A DNA stretch of 64,000 nucleotides from Plantago ovata (taxonomy: Eukaryota > Streptophyta > Magnoliopsida > Lamiales > Plantaginaceae), in NCBI GenBank assembly GCA_028274465.1, contig CM051456.1, positions 6,015,545 through 6,079,544 on the forward strand, read 5' to 3'. Of the stretch, positions 11,481 through 26,000 are shown in pieces (positions within the stretch are counted from its first letter, which is position 1; every line of letters begins with the position of its first letter). A program made the translations under genes and the position numbers. The notes beneath the pieces are model-generated. The model was not told the DNA's origin. It searched no databases and was given only the letters and a program-made list of their open reading frames with translations.

Positions 11481-11983
11481 AGCAAAATGTCCCACATCAC
11501 TGCATGATACTAATAATTTACCTTAACCAAATACTTTGAATTCGTACGATACAAAAAATTCCATCCTCTTTCTCAAACTTCTTAAAAACGTAAGTGATAA
11601 AAATAGTCGAGTACAAGAACAAATAACTAATACTACGAGTAGTTTTTGCAACATCTATAATTTTTTTTCTTAGAAGTGTTTTATACTTGAAGATGTGTCT
11701 TTGCAACAAGTGGGGGCGTATATAACCCCAATTTCTTTTTGTAAAAATTGCATGTAGTATAATGTAAAATTATGTCCCCAAACTAACTAGTACTCGTACC
11801 TTGTATAATTTACCTTTTGAACTCTAAATCCTGGACCTGGACACACATTACAAAAGTTTACTGTTTCTATTACCCGAACGAATAAGTTGTTGAAGAGTTT
11901 GTAAACCCAACAATATTGATAATGATAGGATTTTAATTGAACGTTACTTCATATAAAAAATTTATTAGATAAGTACCAACAAT

Positions 11984-12055
11984 GTCGTTGTAGTATAGTG
12001 GTAAGTATTCCCGCCTGTCACGCGGGTGACCCGGGTTCGATCCCCGGCAACGGCG
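11984..12055 (+). tRNA. tRNA-Asp (anticodon GTC)
   Basis: 72-nt cloverleaf. Acceptor strand GTCGTTG pairs with CAACGGC (one G-U), with G as discriminator. The anticodon loop is CTGTCAC with stem arms CCCGC/GCGGG. The T arm is CCGGGTTCGATCCCCGG, which holds box B. No intron. All stems pair, so it looks functional. It decodes GAC/GAU as Asp. Confidence 0.97.
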
Positions 12056-12056
12056 T

Positions 12057-12061
12057 ATTTT
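12057..12061 (+). terminator. RNA polymerase III T-run after tRNA-Asp
   Basis: A five-T run begins within about five bases of the tRNA 3' end, and a second longer T-run follows at about 12065-12071. Both fit Pol III termination. Confidence 0.7.
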
Positions 12062-12110
12062 TAAATTTTTTTCATGTTTTCAGCGTTTACTGGACTTGGA
12101 ACTAAGTGGG

Positions 12111-12218
12111 CTGGACTTGGGCCTGATGCACTCTATACTTACTACTAAGTGGGCAGCTTTTGCAGCTTGTATCTATTACTGGACTTGGGCCTACACTCTA
12201 TACTTATTACTGAGTGGC
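12111..12218 (+). repeat. Short tandem duplication downstream of tRNA-Asp
   Basis: A roughly 40-base phrase (CTGGACTTGGGCCT..CACTCTATACTTA..ACT.AGTGG) occurs at about 12111-12152 and again at 12180-12218, spaced about 69 bases apart. The rest of 12219-12669 is unremarkable AT-rich DNA. Confidence 0.7.
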
Positions 12219-12669
12219 CTCCATTTCAATAAGCCCAGCTAGCGTACATATAGAGTAGTTAATCTTGTCCTACTTGTTCCTGTACTTCTGGCTTGTTCTT
12301 GTTCAAGAAGGCATTTTCCCAATGGCACTTGGTCAAATGCCTCAGCTCAACCTAATTTTACAACACCTACTACATTACTACCGCAGTTTTTACAAAATGC
12401 CGATTTAGCCTCATAGAACCAATATTCCTGTTCAAAAAATGGAATCAGTATTGGATTTTGAGTCTTATGATGTATTGGAATAAAATCGGGCAGAGCATAA
12501 TACAAGGCTGTAACAAAAATAGCTTCAATGCATTATTATTTATTTGCTGGAGCAAGTTGAAATGTATAATGAACGTATCTACTACAACTGGTGCTAAACC
12601 ACACAATCAATCTAGCTTGACTATTCAGATTGAATTTTCATGTACTTAATTGGAAGTTATATATCACCA

Positions 12670-13960
12670 ATGATTTAAGACATGATCCACCACCAGACAA
12701 ACCATGGACCAGGCGTGTTAGGTTGTGAGTTGTGACAGTCTCCAACTGACGGAGATACTAGGTTTTGATTTCTGAAGTGCATCTTCTTGGGAAGATAAAT
12801 CAATCCTGGAACAGCCCGGATGCTTAGGCGTTCGATGCAACTTACATTGCCGCAACAATTATTCACTAAAGGTAAATATTCGTTCACAAGCACCAAAAGT
12901 AAGTTGTTTAAGGCACGGAAAATGACTTGGAGAACTCCTCAACTGGAGCAACCTTCAATTATCAACTTCAAAAGGCATTCAAATGGCGCTGCTGGCAATA
13001 TTCTGCTTCTACCCACTCTGACAGGTTTGCCATATAGCTCAACTCCAGGTCTACAAGTGCTCGGAATGGGCTAATGACCGAGCTACAAATCTACAATGTT
13101 GTAGTGGGCCATAAAAAGGACCTATTGATCTTACATTAGGTAGATGATACAAAGTACAAACATAGGGACTTGAGATATGGAAAGTGTGACCAAGCATTGG
13201 AACTTATTCCGGCCACTTGCTCACAATCAGTTATTCTTATATGCGCCAGATTAACGAGTCCTGTCCAGCAGCCTTTGTTACAGCACAGTTCCATCCTCAT
13301 AGTCCAGAATGGGAATTTCATAGCTTTGTATCCATTGATCTGTAAGCTCTCTAAATCTGGGTGAGGCTGGAGTCTTTCCAACACATTCTCATCAAGTCAT
13401 CATTTATACCACTTCCTGATTTACCCAGCACAAGACTTAGCCTCAATAATATTGGTTTTCCATTGAATCTGCATTTTTGGCCTCTTCTTTATTGTTCACT
13501 CTTTCAAGATTGCAAATCTCCAGGTCCTCTTTGAGATACTTCAGGCTTCTAAGCTCATCGATGCCACAGCCCTTTTTCATGGAGCACTTCATATGCTGCA
13601 GTGTCGGAAGATAAGTTAACTAACTTCCCAATCCCCCCCCCTAGGTAAATGGAAAAGGAGGAATGTTCTAAAACTAATTAGTAAGCACACTATTTTTTGT
13701 TCACCAATGGCCCTTGATGTTTGTAAGTTGTAGAGCTTGCAAATCGGCTCAGGTAAACATTCAATCTTTGTGTGTGAGATGTCAAGGTGCATGCCTCAAA
13801 CTTATTAGCTTCCCTATCTGATCTGTTATATCTATGTTCATCAGATTTAAAACATGCAAAACTGGAGGTCAAGGAGAATGTCCTCTGCAACTTTATTCTT
13901 AAGCAACGTACGTGCAATTGATCAAGTCCTAAACACTCTTTTTTCCTGGTAAATTGTTTG
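12670..13960 (-). pseudogene. NLR (RGA-type CNL) LRR-region remnant
   Basis: The minus strand encodes a decayed leucine-rich-repeat section of an RGA-like NBS-LRR immune receptor. Readable pieces in order: IGKLISLRH, KIECLPEPICKLYNLQT, GCGIDELRSLKYLKEDLEI with CNLERVNNKEEAKNA, LERLQPHPDLESLQINGYKA, WTGLVNLAHIRITDCEQVA, ANLSEWVEAEYCQQR, and QLRSSPSHFPCLKQL. Consecutive pieces lie in different frames, with stops between them (for example at the IEGCSS / QLRSSP join near 12950). The NB-ARC domain is not seen, so this is the LRR end only. It runs opposite to the LRR kinases that follow. Confidence 0.8.
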
Positions 13961-14587
13961 TACAACAATCACTTGCATTTTGGTGTAATTCAAATGACAT
14001 ATTGTAAAAATATTCAGGTTCAAATCAAATTTATTGAGGCCAACTTAAACGCATTTGTTTGTACAATAAGAAGGCACTTAAATTGAATTTTAAATTCATG
14101 ATAAGGCCGGTATCAATATTAGACGAGCTTTGTTGGTGCGTTTCAAGCGAATACGGACAATGGCCTCCGACCTACATCCATAGTTAATATATGTCATATA
14201 TAATGGCAGCCAACTACTTTGAAGGCGAAAGACATTTACATTTCTCTAAGTCAATTAATAGAGACAAAAATATAAGACTGAGTAGACTTTGAAATTTTAC
14301 CTTGATTCGTTTAAATTTAATAATAAGGTACCTGAATTGAACGGGGCCACAATAAGGTACCAAAAATAGGATGATCCATGATATGGTACCAAAACTAGAA
14401 TTTAATTTCCTTATCCTGCATCAGTTTTCAGCCTCATAATTTCAGCATAGAGGCAAAAAAAAAAAAAGAAAAGAAAAGAATAATAAGCAAGTAGACTTTG
14501 AAATTTCTCCTTGATTCATTTTTTATATTTCATGAAATTCTGCTTAATTAATACTCCAAACTCCATTCTGAAGCTCTGAAACCAACC
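13961..14587. other. Intergenic region between NLR remnant and LRR-kinase copy A
   Basis: AT-rich with no gene. From about 14500 it resembles the sequence just ahead of copy C (16740-16828: CTCTGAAACCAACCATG and the AACTCCATTCTGAAGC area), so it is the duplicated promoter and 5' leader of the kinase. Confidence 0.5.
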
Positions 14588-15436
14588 ATGTTCAAACTAA
14601 CACCTCCCAGCAGTACTATAATTCTTGTTTCTCTCTTCTGCTTCTTGCTTTTCGGATCTGCCTATTGTTAAACACTCGAAAACAATGGCAGTGCTGATTT
14701 TAGAGCTTTAATGGCCATCAAATCAAAATTCATACTAAAACACGACAACATACTCTCCGCCAACTGGACCTCAAACACTCATTACTGCACTTGGTTTGGT
14801 GTTTCATGCTCTAATCATCGAGTCACAAATCTTGTTCTCCCTGGATTGGAACTTCGGGGTGAACTGTCTCTACAGCTCGCAATTTGACTCACCTTGAGGA
14901 GCTTGATCTCAGCAGCAGTGAACTGGGAGGAATTGTTCCTAGCGAATTGGAATACTTGCAGCAACTCAGGATTTCTCAGATTATCAAATAATTCTCTTCA
15001 GGGTGGCATTCCCACAAATTTGAGCAGGTGTAGGAAGCTGGAGAGGCTTAATCTGGAAGGTAACTTCATTGCAGGATCCATACCTGTGGAGCTTGGCTAC
15101 TTGGCAAATCTTCAACTGTTGGATCTTTACAACAACAATCTTACAGGTAATATTTCAAACAAGGATTGAGCTTGCGTAAATGGGTATATCAAGTATTCCC
15201 TGATGCACTGGTAGAGGTCATGGATTCCCAACGTTTTGCAAACATCTCTGCTACAATATATAAACATAAATCAGCACCACATTGGGGACATACTCGTATT
15301 GATCATTCAAGTGGCTTTGATGTGCCTGAAAGAGCTACCTGAGGAGAGAATTGATATGAAAACCATTGCAGCACATTTAAAGAAGATCAGAGCTGAATTG
15401 AAGAAGGAAACTGCAAATAATGCAAGGAGAACTTAG
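14588..15436 (+). pseudogene. LRR-XII receptor kinase copy A, internally deleted
   Basis: Starts with a signal peptide (MFKLTPPSSTIILV.. to about residue 26), stopped by TAA at 14669-14671. The frame then continues as LENNGSADFRALMAIKSKF, the LRR N-terminal cap. A one-base deletion near 14881 breaks the first LRR; a few repeats follow to about 15165. The sequence then jumps directly to a kinase C-terminus (GLSLRKWVYQVFPDALVEV, then VALMCLKELPEERIDMKT and HLKKIRAELKKE, ending at a natural stop at 15436). Most of the ectodomain, the membrane segment and the kinase core are therefore deleted. Paralogue of copy C at 16829. Confidence 0.85.
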
Positions 15437-15610
15437 GCTTCTGATCTGATCACTGCATGCATTTGTTATGGAACTTTTATGACCTGATTCATGTATACTA
15501 TGTGTCAGAGGTTACAGATCCTCATGTGTTGGGGTATCTGTATCGTGAACTTAACAGAATGGTATCTGGTATATATTGTGTGTAATATAGCAATGATGGT
15601 ATATGTATCG

Positions 15611-16440
15611 TAACTTTAGGTGGGCATGCATCCACCGAGGATGATGTTTACAGCTTTTGAAATTCTGTTACTTGAGATGGGGACAGGGAAGAGAGGCCAA
15701 TGGGTGATATGTTTATTAGAATATAATTTATACCGGATACAGACGTGTGTACGTGGACCAAGCTCGAATATAACATATAAGAAAATTGATTTGAAGACCT
15801 TGGACGGAGCACGTAAAATATGTCAGTAGATTATCTACTTAGCTAGAGTGTACAAGTTGTATAGTATATTCCCATAGCCATAGGATCAAATTTATTACTT
15901 GTATAGTTACTTATTTCATTTGTCTATATATAGGACATTCATTGTAATTGTAATTGTACATACGAGAGAGATTTCTCACAAGCAATAGCTAGAAGCTTAT
16001 TTAATTTTTACTCTTTTGTCATATATTTTTATCATTCCAAGCAATAGCTAGAAACATGTTTTCTAACAATGTTTAAGGAAGGCTGGAGTTTACATCAATC
16101 AATTCTTCTTTCTCGATCTTTGGAGACTGAGGCCTTGTATTTTTTGTCGGTTTCCTGTTCCAAACATCGAGTATATCAAGTATACCGTGATGCTGTGATG
16201 GTAGAGGTCCTTGATTCCCATTTGTGTTCTGACATGACCTCTTCCACAGAAGGCAGCTCCACTTCAATAAATAGAAATCAGTAATGATGCATTGAACAAA
16301 TGCTACTGTTAATCATTCACGTAGCTTCCTTGCATTGTGCATTTTGTGCCTGAAAGATTTACCTGGGAAGCGAATTGATGTGAGAACTGTTTCAGCACAG
16401 GTGGAAAAAGAAAAATAGAACTGAATTGGAGGGCATAAAA
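15611..16440 (+). pseudogene. LRR-XII kinase C-terminal fragments (copy B)
   Basis: Scattered kinase-tail pieces in several frames: STEDDVYSFEILLLEMGTGK (about 15630-15690, kinase subdomain IX), YQVYRDAVMVEVLDSHL (about 16170-16230), and CLKDLPGKRIDVRTVSAQ (about 16350-16405). The order matches the end of a third receptor-kinase copy. Stops and gaps separate the pieces. No ectodomain is attached. Confidence 0.7.
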
Positions 16441-16828
16441 ACCGGTAATAATTTAAGGAAATATATGAAAGATTAAAATACTGTAGTGAGAAATTATAGT
16501 TCACCAAACTTACATAGTATGCATGTTTCACATTATAAAGTGAAGGCAAAAAGACATGCAAGTCCAGATATACCACAGATAAAAAGCAATCTTGCCCTAC
16601 ATAATGCACTAATTCATTACACAGTAAAATAATTCATTGCCCTGCATCTGTTTTCACTTTCAGCCTCATTATTTCCAGAAAGTTGAGGCAAAATTCCAAG
16701 ATAAAGCAATAAAGGAAAAAGATAAGAAAAAGTGGAGTTTGACATTTCCACTTGATTTATTTTAGGAGCTTAATTCATGAAACTTTGCATTATACTACAA
16801 ACTACATTCTGAAGCTCTGAAACCAACC

Positions 16829-19800
16829 ATGATCAAACTAACACCTCCTCCCAGCAGTACTATAAGTCTTGTTTCTCTCTTCTGGTTCTTGCTTTTCAGT
16901 TCTGCCTTTGTATGACACTTGAAAACAATGGCAGTACTGATTTTCCAGCTTTAATGGCCATCAAATCAAAATTCATATTACAACCTGATAACATACTATC
17001 CACCAACTGGACCTCAAACACTCATTACTGCACTTGGTTTGGTATTACCTGTTTCAACCAGAGAGTCACAAACCTTGTTCTCTTTGGATTGACACTTCGG
17101 GGTGAACTGTCTCCGAAATTCGCCAATTTGACTCACCTTGAGGAGCTTGATCTCAGGAGAAATGAATTGGGAGGGATACTGCCAAGAGAATTTGGATCCC
17201 TTCAACAATTAAGGATTCTCAGATTAGCAAATAATGCTCTTGTGGGTAGCATTCCTGCGAATCTAGGCAGGTGTTGGAAGCTGGAGAGACTTGATTTGGC
17301 ATATAACTTCATTGCAGGATCCATACCTGGGGAACTTAGCTACTTGGCCAATCTTCGAGAGTTGGGTCTTTACGGCAACAATCTTACAGGTAATATTCCA
17401 GCCTCATTTGGTAACTTTTCAAGCTTAGAGTACTTCTATCTTGACCAGAATGATTTGGGTGGCGCCGTTCCAGCAGAGCTCGGAAAGCTAACTAGAGTCT
17501 CACATCTTTTTATCTTTGGGAATAATCTGGTGGGCAAAATCCCAGATTCATTTGGTAACTTGTCAAGATTAGATTACATCTTTCTGCATGGAAACAAATT
17601 AGATGGCGCCATTCCAGCAGAGCTCGGAAAGATAACTAGACTCATAGAACTACGAATTGATGGAAATAATCTGGTTAGCAACATCCCGGATTCATTTGGT
17701 AACTTTTCAAAGTTAGAGGGCTTGAATCTGGAAAGTAACCGAATAACTGGGAGGATCCCGATATCTCTATCTAATGCTACAAAGCTTACAGATCTGTTCT
17801 TGAGTAAGAACGATCTTCAGGGGGAAATACCAAATGAATTCAGTGGGTTGCTTAATTTGCAGAATTTGAATGTTGGTGAAAATAGAATCTCCGGTGGAAT
17901 TCCATATGGGATCTTCAATATCACATCACTTGAAACCCTTGACGTAAGACAAAATCAACTCAGTGGTAATCTTCCACCAGATATTAGCAATGGGCTTCCA
18001 AATCTTCGAAAGATTTTCCTGACTGACAACCAGTTTAGTGGAGAGATACCCCCTTCCATATGCAATGCCACAAAGCTCACTCTTCTAGATCTTGTAAATA
18101 ATAGATTTAGTGGACCTATCCCGCTCATGCTAGGAAATCTAGTTCATCTCGAGAGACTGCAATTGAGCCAAAATTCACTCACTAACAATCCTGCTTCTAG
18201 CCATCTTGAATTTCTAACATCATTGGTGAACTGTCGAAAGTTGCAGTACTTGTACATTTCATCTAATCCACTGTACGGCCAAATACCAGAATCCATAGGC
18301 AATATGTCTACCAATCTCAAAAATTTCGCAGCGGCATCTTGTGGGCTAAGGGGTCAAATTCCACAAGGATTTGGAAACTTGAGTGGCTTAAATTCTCTGA
18401 TTCTCGATATGAACAATCTACAAGGTTCAATACCTTTATCATTTGCAGGCTTGAAAATTTTAGAAAGCATTAGTTTGTCGGATAACAGATTGGAAGGATC
18501 TGTTCCTACTGTATTTTGTAGCATAAACATCATGGGTTTTCTGTATCTGGATGGAAACAACTTTTCAGGCTCAATCCCGACATGCTTTCAAAATCTAACT
18601 CAACTGAGACAGATTTCGCTAGCGGCTAACAAGTTGAATTCCAGTGTACCCTTGGAGTTTTGGAAATTAGAGAATGTGCAAGCACTGGACTTGTCCAGAA
18701 ACCTCTTGTATGGCTCTATACCAACAGAAGTGGGAAACATGAAGGCCATCACTGCGATCTACCTTTATTCTAACAAGTTCTCTGGTGAAATTCCGAGCAT
18801 GATAGGGTCTCTTCAGAATTTACTGGCACTTGATATGTCGCAGAACAATCTTGAAGGTCCAATACCAAATAGTTTCGAAACTCTGATAGTCATTCAATAT
18901 ATTGATCTATCATCAAACAGTCTCTCTGGTGAAATTCCTTCATCCCTTGGATCGCTTCGAGACCTCCAGTATCTCAATCTTTCATTCAACAGGTTACAAG
19001 GAGAAATCCCAAATACAGGGGTGTTTGCAAATATCACCTTTCAAAGTTTGATGGGAAATCCAAATTTATGTGGAGCTCCTTACTTGAACTTTCCAGTGTG
19101 CTCACCTCAAGCCTCTGAACAAAGAAAACGAATGAGAGGCTTTGTTCTTAAGATAACAGTTCCAATAGCCGCGACATTTGTGCTAGTTTTCGCAATGGTT
19201 CTTTTGTGGATAAACTTTCAAGAGGGTGCCCCAAAAAAGCAAAAACAACTAGATATATTTCTCTAGTGGAGCATCGGATGATTACCTGTCATGAACTCAT
19301 ACGTGTGACAGAAAGTTTCTGGCAAACCTTTTGGGAGAAGGAAGTTCTGGGAAGGTTTATAAGGCTGTGCTTTCTGATGGAACTGTCGCTGCCGTCAAAG
19401 TTTTCAATATGCAATATGTGAAGGCTCTCAGAAATTTTGATGCAGAATGTGAAGTTTTAAAGAATGTGCGACACAGGAACCTCGTCAAATTAATCTCCAC
19501 TTGCACCAATCTAGATTTCAAGGCCATGATACTAGAGTTTATGTCTAACGGAAGCCTAGACACGCGGTTGCACTCACAGAGCAGCTCACTGAAAGGTTGG
19601 ATATCGTGACAGATGTGGCATTGGGAATGGAGTACCTACACCATGAGTACGAAGTGCCAATTGTGCATTGTGATCTGAAGCCAGCTAATGTACTTCTGAA
19701 TGAAGATATGACAGCTACGTGGCAGATTTTGGAATCTCTAAAATCTTAGCTCAAGATCAAGAATTCATCCAAACAAACACCCTAGGAACAATCGGGTACA

Positions 19801-20540
19801 TGGCTCCAGGTATGGAAACTCGAAACTTCTTAAGATAACGTCATAGAATTTCTTTGTTGCTTGATTAGTTGATGACCATCTGTTATTTCAGTTTGCTCAG
19901 CATTTGGAGTTTTTTTTTCTTTATTTATTTATATAATAGCACAACTGTTGGTATATTTTTGTCTACTTGATTAAAATTTAAAGACTTAAATTGTCCACTT
20001 TTTATAGCAGAAATGGGTAGAGCTTTCATTTGTTTGTGGTGCATATTAAACAAAGCGAAAGTAATGCAAATTGCAAGGAGATCAACCTGACCTAGCCTTC
20101 TGATGATCATATCACTGCATGCTTTTGTATTAAGTTGATTATGGAACTCTTATGCATATTTATGTTATTTGTAAAATAACTACCTGATTCATGTATATCT
20201 ACAGTGATGTTTACCGGTTTGGCATTTTTGTTGCTTGAGAATGTCCACAGGCAAGAGGCTAATGGAGTTTACATTGATCTGTTCAATTCTTTCTTTTATT
20301 TTTTTATTTTTTAGTTTCCGCTGCCATCTGTTCAATTCTTTCTCAATCTCCAGAGAATGCAGCCTTGTATTTTTGTCAGTTTCATGTTCCAAACATCAGG
20401 TATGTCAAGTATACTCTGATGCACTGGTAAAGGTCCGTGATTCCCATTTGTATTCTTACAATAACTATTCCAAAGTAGGCAGTTCTGCCTCAGTAAACAA
20501 GAAACAGGAACACGTTAAAGAAATGCTCTGTGTCAATGAT
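16829..20540 (+). pseudogene. LRR-XII (FLS2/EFR/Xa21-like) receptor kinase copy C, intact ectodomain and broken kinase
   Basis: The signal peptide starts at 16829 but meets a one-base shift near 16905 and TGA at 16913. A 784-codon frame then runs from ATG 16912 to 19266: LRR cap with CTWFGITC, a long array of about 24-residue LRRs of the LxxLxLxxNxLxGxIP type, and a membrane segment (TVPIAATFVLVFAMVLLWI). The cytoplasmic part is wrecked by at least four shifts: a two-base insertion near 19255, then near 19320, 19575 and 19717. Kinase motifs remain legible: [30 protein letters not shown] (non-RD, as in pattern-recognition receptors), [16 protein letters not shown]. The usual intron follows GYMAP (donor 19810). 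A degraded tail continues with DVYRFGIF (about 20210) and QVYSDALVKVRDSHLYS (about 20405-20455). Confidence 0.88.
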
Positions 20541-20867
20541 TAAAGTGGCTGTGCTGTGCATGAAATAATTGAAGGAAATCTACCTAGCCTCTTTACAGCA
20601 GCATGCCTATGGAACTGAGAGTCCCCTGTTTTCTACGAACATCATATTGCCCTGTGTAGTTTTGTTGTCACTTTCAGGATTCAGTAATTATTCTTGATGT
20701 CATTAAACATACCATGAAAGTTCTGAGGAAAGAGTATACAGATCAAACAAAAATATAATACAATAAGCTACCCAAATCATCATTGCATTTCAAAAAGATT
20801 TAAAATGAGGACTTCATTTCAATGAGGAAGCAACATTACTTCAAAGACCCAAACAGTAAATAACAAA
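20541..20867. other. Spacer between kinase remnant and GGPPS
   Basis: No coding signal apart from the last degraded kinase-tail bases. The right half is expected to hold the 3' UTR of the minus-strand GGPPS gene. Confidence 0.4.
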
Positions 20868-23023
<2,156 letters not shown>

Positions 23024-26000
23024 TCACTTGTGGTAGAGGTAGATGATGCTAAAGATGAAGAATCCAATCATCTGCAACAATGATCAAACGTCAGAAATTA
23101 GATTTTGAACGATCTAACACTTGTCTTGGTCGAAGATCGATGGAGTTCTAATTTGTTTTATACAAATGCATTGCGGTTCATGTGCTATTGGAGATGGGTA
23201 GACTTACTGTAGAAAACGAAGCTCCGTAATAAGGGTAGGCGGTAGTTATGAATCTCTCGTATTCATTGTGATTGAAGGGTCGTACTGGGATCTGCAGATT
23301 ATAAAAACATAATTTGTGATTGTTGATTGTAATAATGTGCAAACATGAAAATTTAGAAGCTAATGCACCATGACTCACCTGCTTTGAAAGAGATAAGGTA
23401 GTGTATCCGAGCTTCTCGTACTCAACCTTAAACTTGAAAACTCCATAAATGTCTGGCACCTTAAATGAAGTGTGATAGAGCCCCTGCAGAAGATAAACAC
23501 ATAGTACAGGAAACAAGAAATGTGTTGGTCAGAACTCAGAACTAAGAATTACACCTTTAGGGAACTTTAGAGATTTATGAATTTTTAGCTTTGAACTGTT
23601 TTGTAGTACTCTGTAGTGTTAGTAAACTAAAGCTTGTGGATTTTGCTTAGCATTTTCTAAAGCATAATAAGCAGGATCTAGAGAAACACTGCATTAGGTT
23701 CTCATAGAAACCGCTTAGACTGTTTATTATGCTGATGCACAAGTTCGTTTAATGTGTTCGGACTACAAATAGTACCTTTTGGTCAGTTGACAAGGTTTTC
23801 AAGACATAGGGACTCATCAAGAAGAACTGCACTTGTACGTCATTTGCAACATATGGCACCCAACTAGTACCAGACCACTCAAAGATTTCGACAGAGAAAT
23901 CCTGCAAGGATATGTCATAGTTGGTATTAAAAACTTGTTCCAATGTCAAGAATTCGATTGCTTTACTCAACTGGTTTCATAATCTGGCAGTTGGTAAGAG
24001 AATTTGTAGCCTTAGAAATGCAGACTTACCAGGTCATCATTAATCCTGTAAATTGCAGGTTCTTGAGTTTCACCAACTTTGTTGTGCTTGAGGTTGATGG
24101 CCTAAGGTAAAAAAGATCAATTAAGTCAAGTCCTATCCAGATTAGAGAAAAGTACAATAATTTAATCCTCCAAGTAACAAAGAGAGCAACCTTAAGATGA
24201 CCCCTTTCATGGAAGACCCATTTGCTAATTTCAGTAGCGAATTGCTCATTGCCAGATTTCACATATCTGTCCATAGAGTTGCTTTGAGCTTTAGTAGCCA
24301 TAAAGAAATATAGAATGCACTCGACTAATAAATTGTCACATAAGATTCGAAAGACAAAAACATTGCCACAGTGCCAAGAGTGAAATTGCATGCAGATACA
24401 TGCATATTTGAGAGTATGACAATGTTACTATTGCCTTTCTTCGTTTACTTATAACAACGGTATCATACATGATATGTTTTGCATTCTGAACTCTATCGAT
24501 AAATTGTGATCTTCTCAATACACTAACAATCAGAACACTGCAAAGAGAATTTAAAGCTGCAGCTTAACAAAACTTAAACTGCGAAAAGAAAATGTTTATA
24601 CTCACTTTTTCGAGCTCCCACTTTTCTGCACTCCTGACCTGAACAACCTGGGGCAAACAAGCAAACAACTCTGGTAAGAAGGGCGACTTATCTGGTATTA
24701 AGTACTGCTCGGAGACATTTCCTATAAGATGAAAGGAAAGAAAATGACACCACATGACAAAATTTAATAGCAGCAACATACCGGTTGCTGAACATATCCA
24801 GTGATCCAGATATCAGAACTCTTGCGTTATTCCTGGCCTGCAACATGTGCAACCAGAATCAATTCACAAGTAGAGAATTTTAGGGAGACAGGAGAAAAGG
24901 TTGGAAAAAGACATCAATAAAACTGGAAAAGAGAATATAAGTTGCACCATCAGTAGAAACTGGTGTAGAATTAAAGAAGCAAAGTATTTATAACCCTCTC
25001 CTCTCTCACATAACCCTCTAAGCTGATATTCTCTCTTTTCAATTCACAAGACTCAAGCTCGAGACCTTGGTTAAGGTAATCCAAGCCCTTTCCCACATAC
25101 CAAAAACCACCACTACCACACATATATTTGACTGGAATGGATACCTCTTGATGTATTTATAATCTCAATGAGAATGGTGATTATTTCCCATAACAGCCAA
25201 AATTTCAGCCATGAAAAATCAAATTCATGATGTTAAAGAGGGAAAATTTTAGATGGTAACATACTCGAAAAACATTATCACTGAGGACCTATATCATATG
25301 TTATGCATGGACTTATTTTTACAGAATCAACTAAAAATTAGAAATTGTAAAGATATCACGACCATGACAGAGACATTTTTCTTTCCAGGAAGATGATAGA
25401 CAAATTCCAGGTGAAGATGCTAATTAGGCAAGAACTGACAACCTCTAATCTGTACAACTATGTTAACAAGGTCATATAAGTGTATGCCTCACGGTAGGAA
25501 TAAAGAAATGTCAACACAATGTACAATAAATTGGAGAGATATTGATCGTGGAGGCCACAGGATGAATTGTTAAGATAAGAGATGTGAATAACAAATACTT
25601 AATGTAATGGTTATACGTCAGTAACCATATTGTTCTTCGGCAATCAACTAATCATATTGTTTGGAGTAAATTCGTCCATGTAAACCCTTTTCCTAAAATA
25701 AATGTAAACCACCTAGTTCTCTAGCATACATTAACTAAACTAAAAGAACCCAAAAAGAAAATTAAAGAGAAAAAAATAGAGGAAAGAAAGAAACTTTATA
25801 AGATGAGTATATGATATCACTTAATGCTGTGATGATAAGATAAAAGAGTTTTCCAGCACAGTTACCCTTTTTTTCCTTATTTTGCTGGTTGCAGCTACCC
25901 AAAGCCTGAAAGCTTTTCCTTTAGTTCCGAGACTAGAAAGTAAACATTTGCAGTCCAGAATACTGACATTACACATGACTAATCTCCTAAACCAGTTTCC

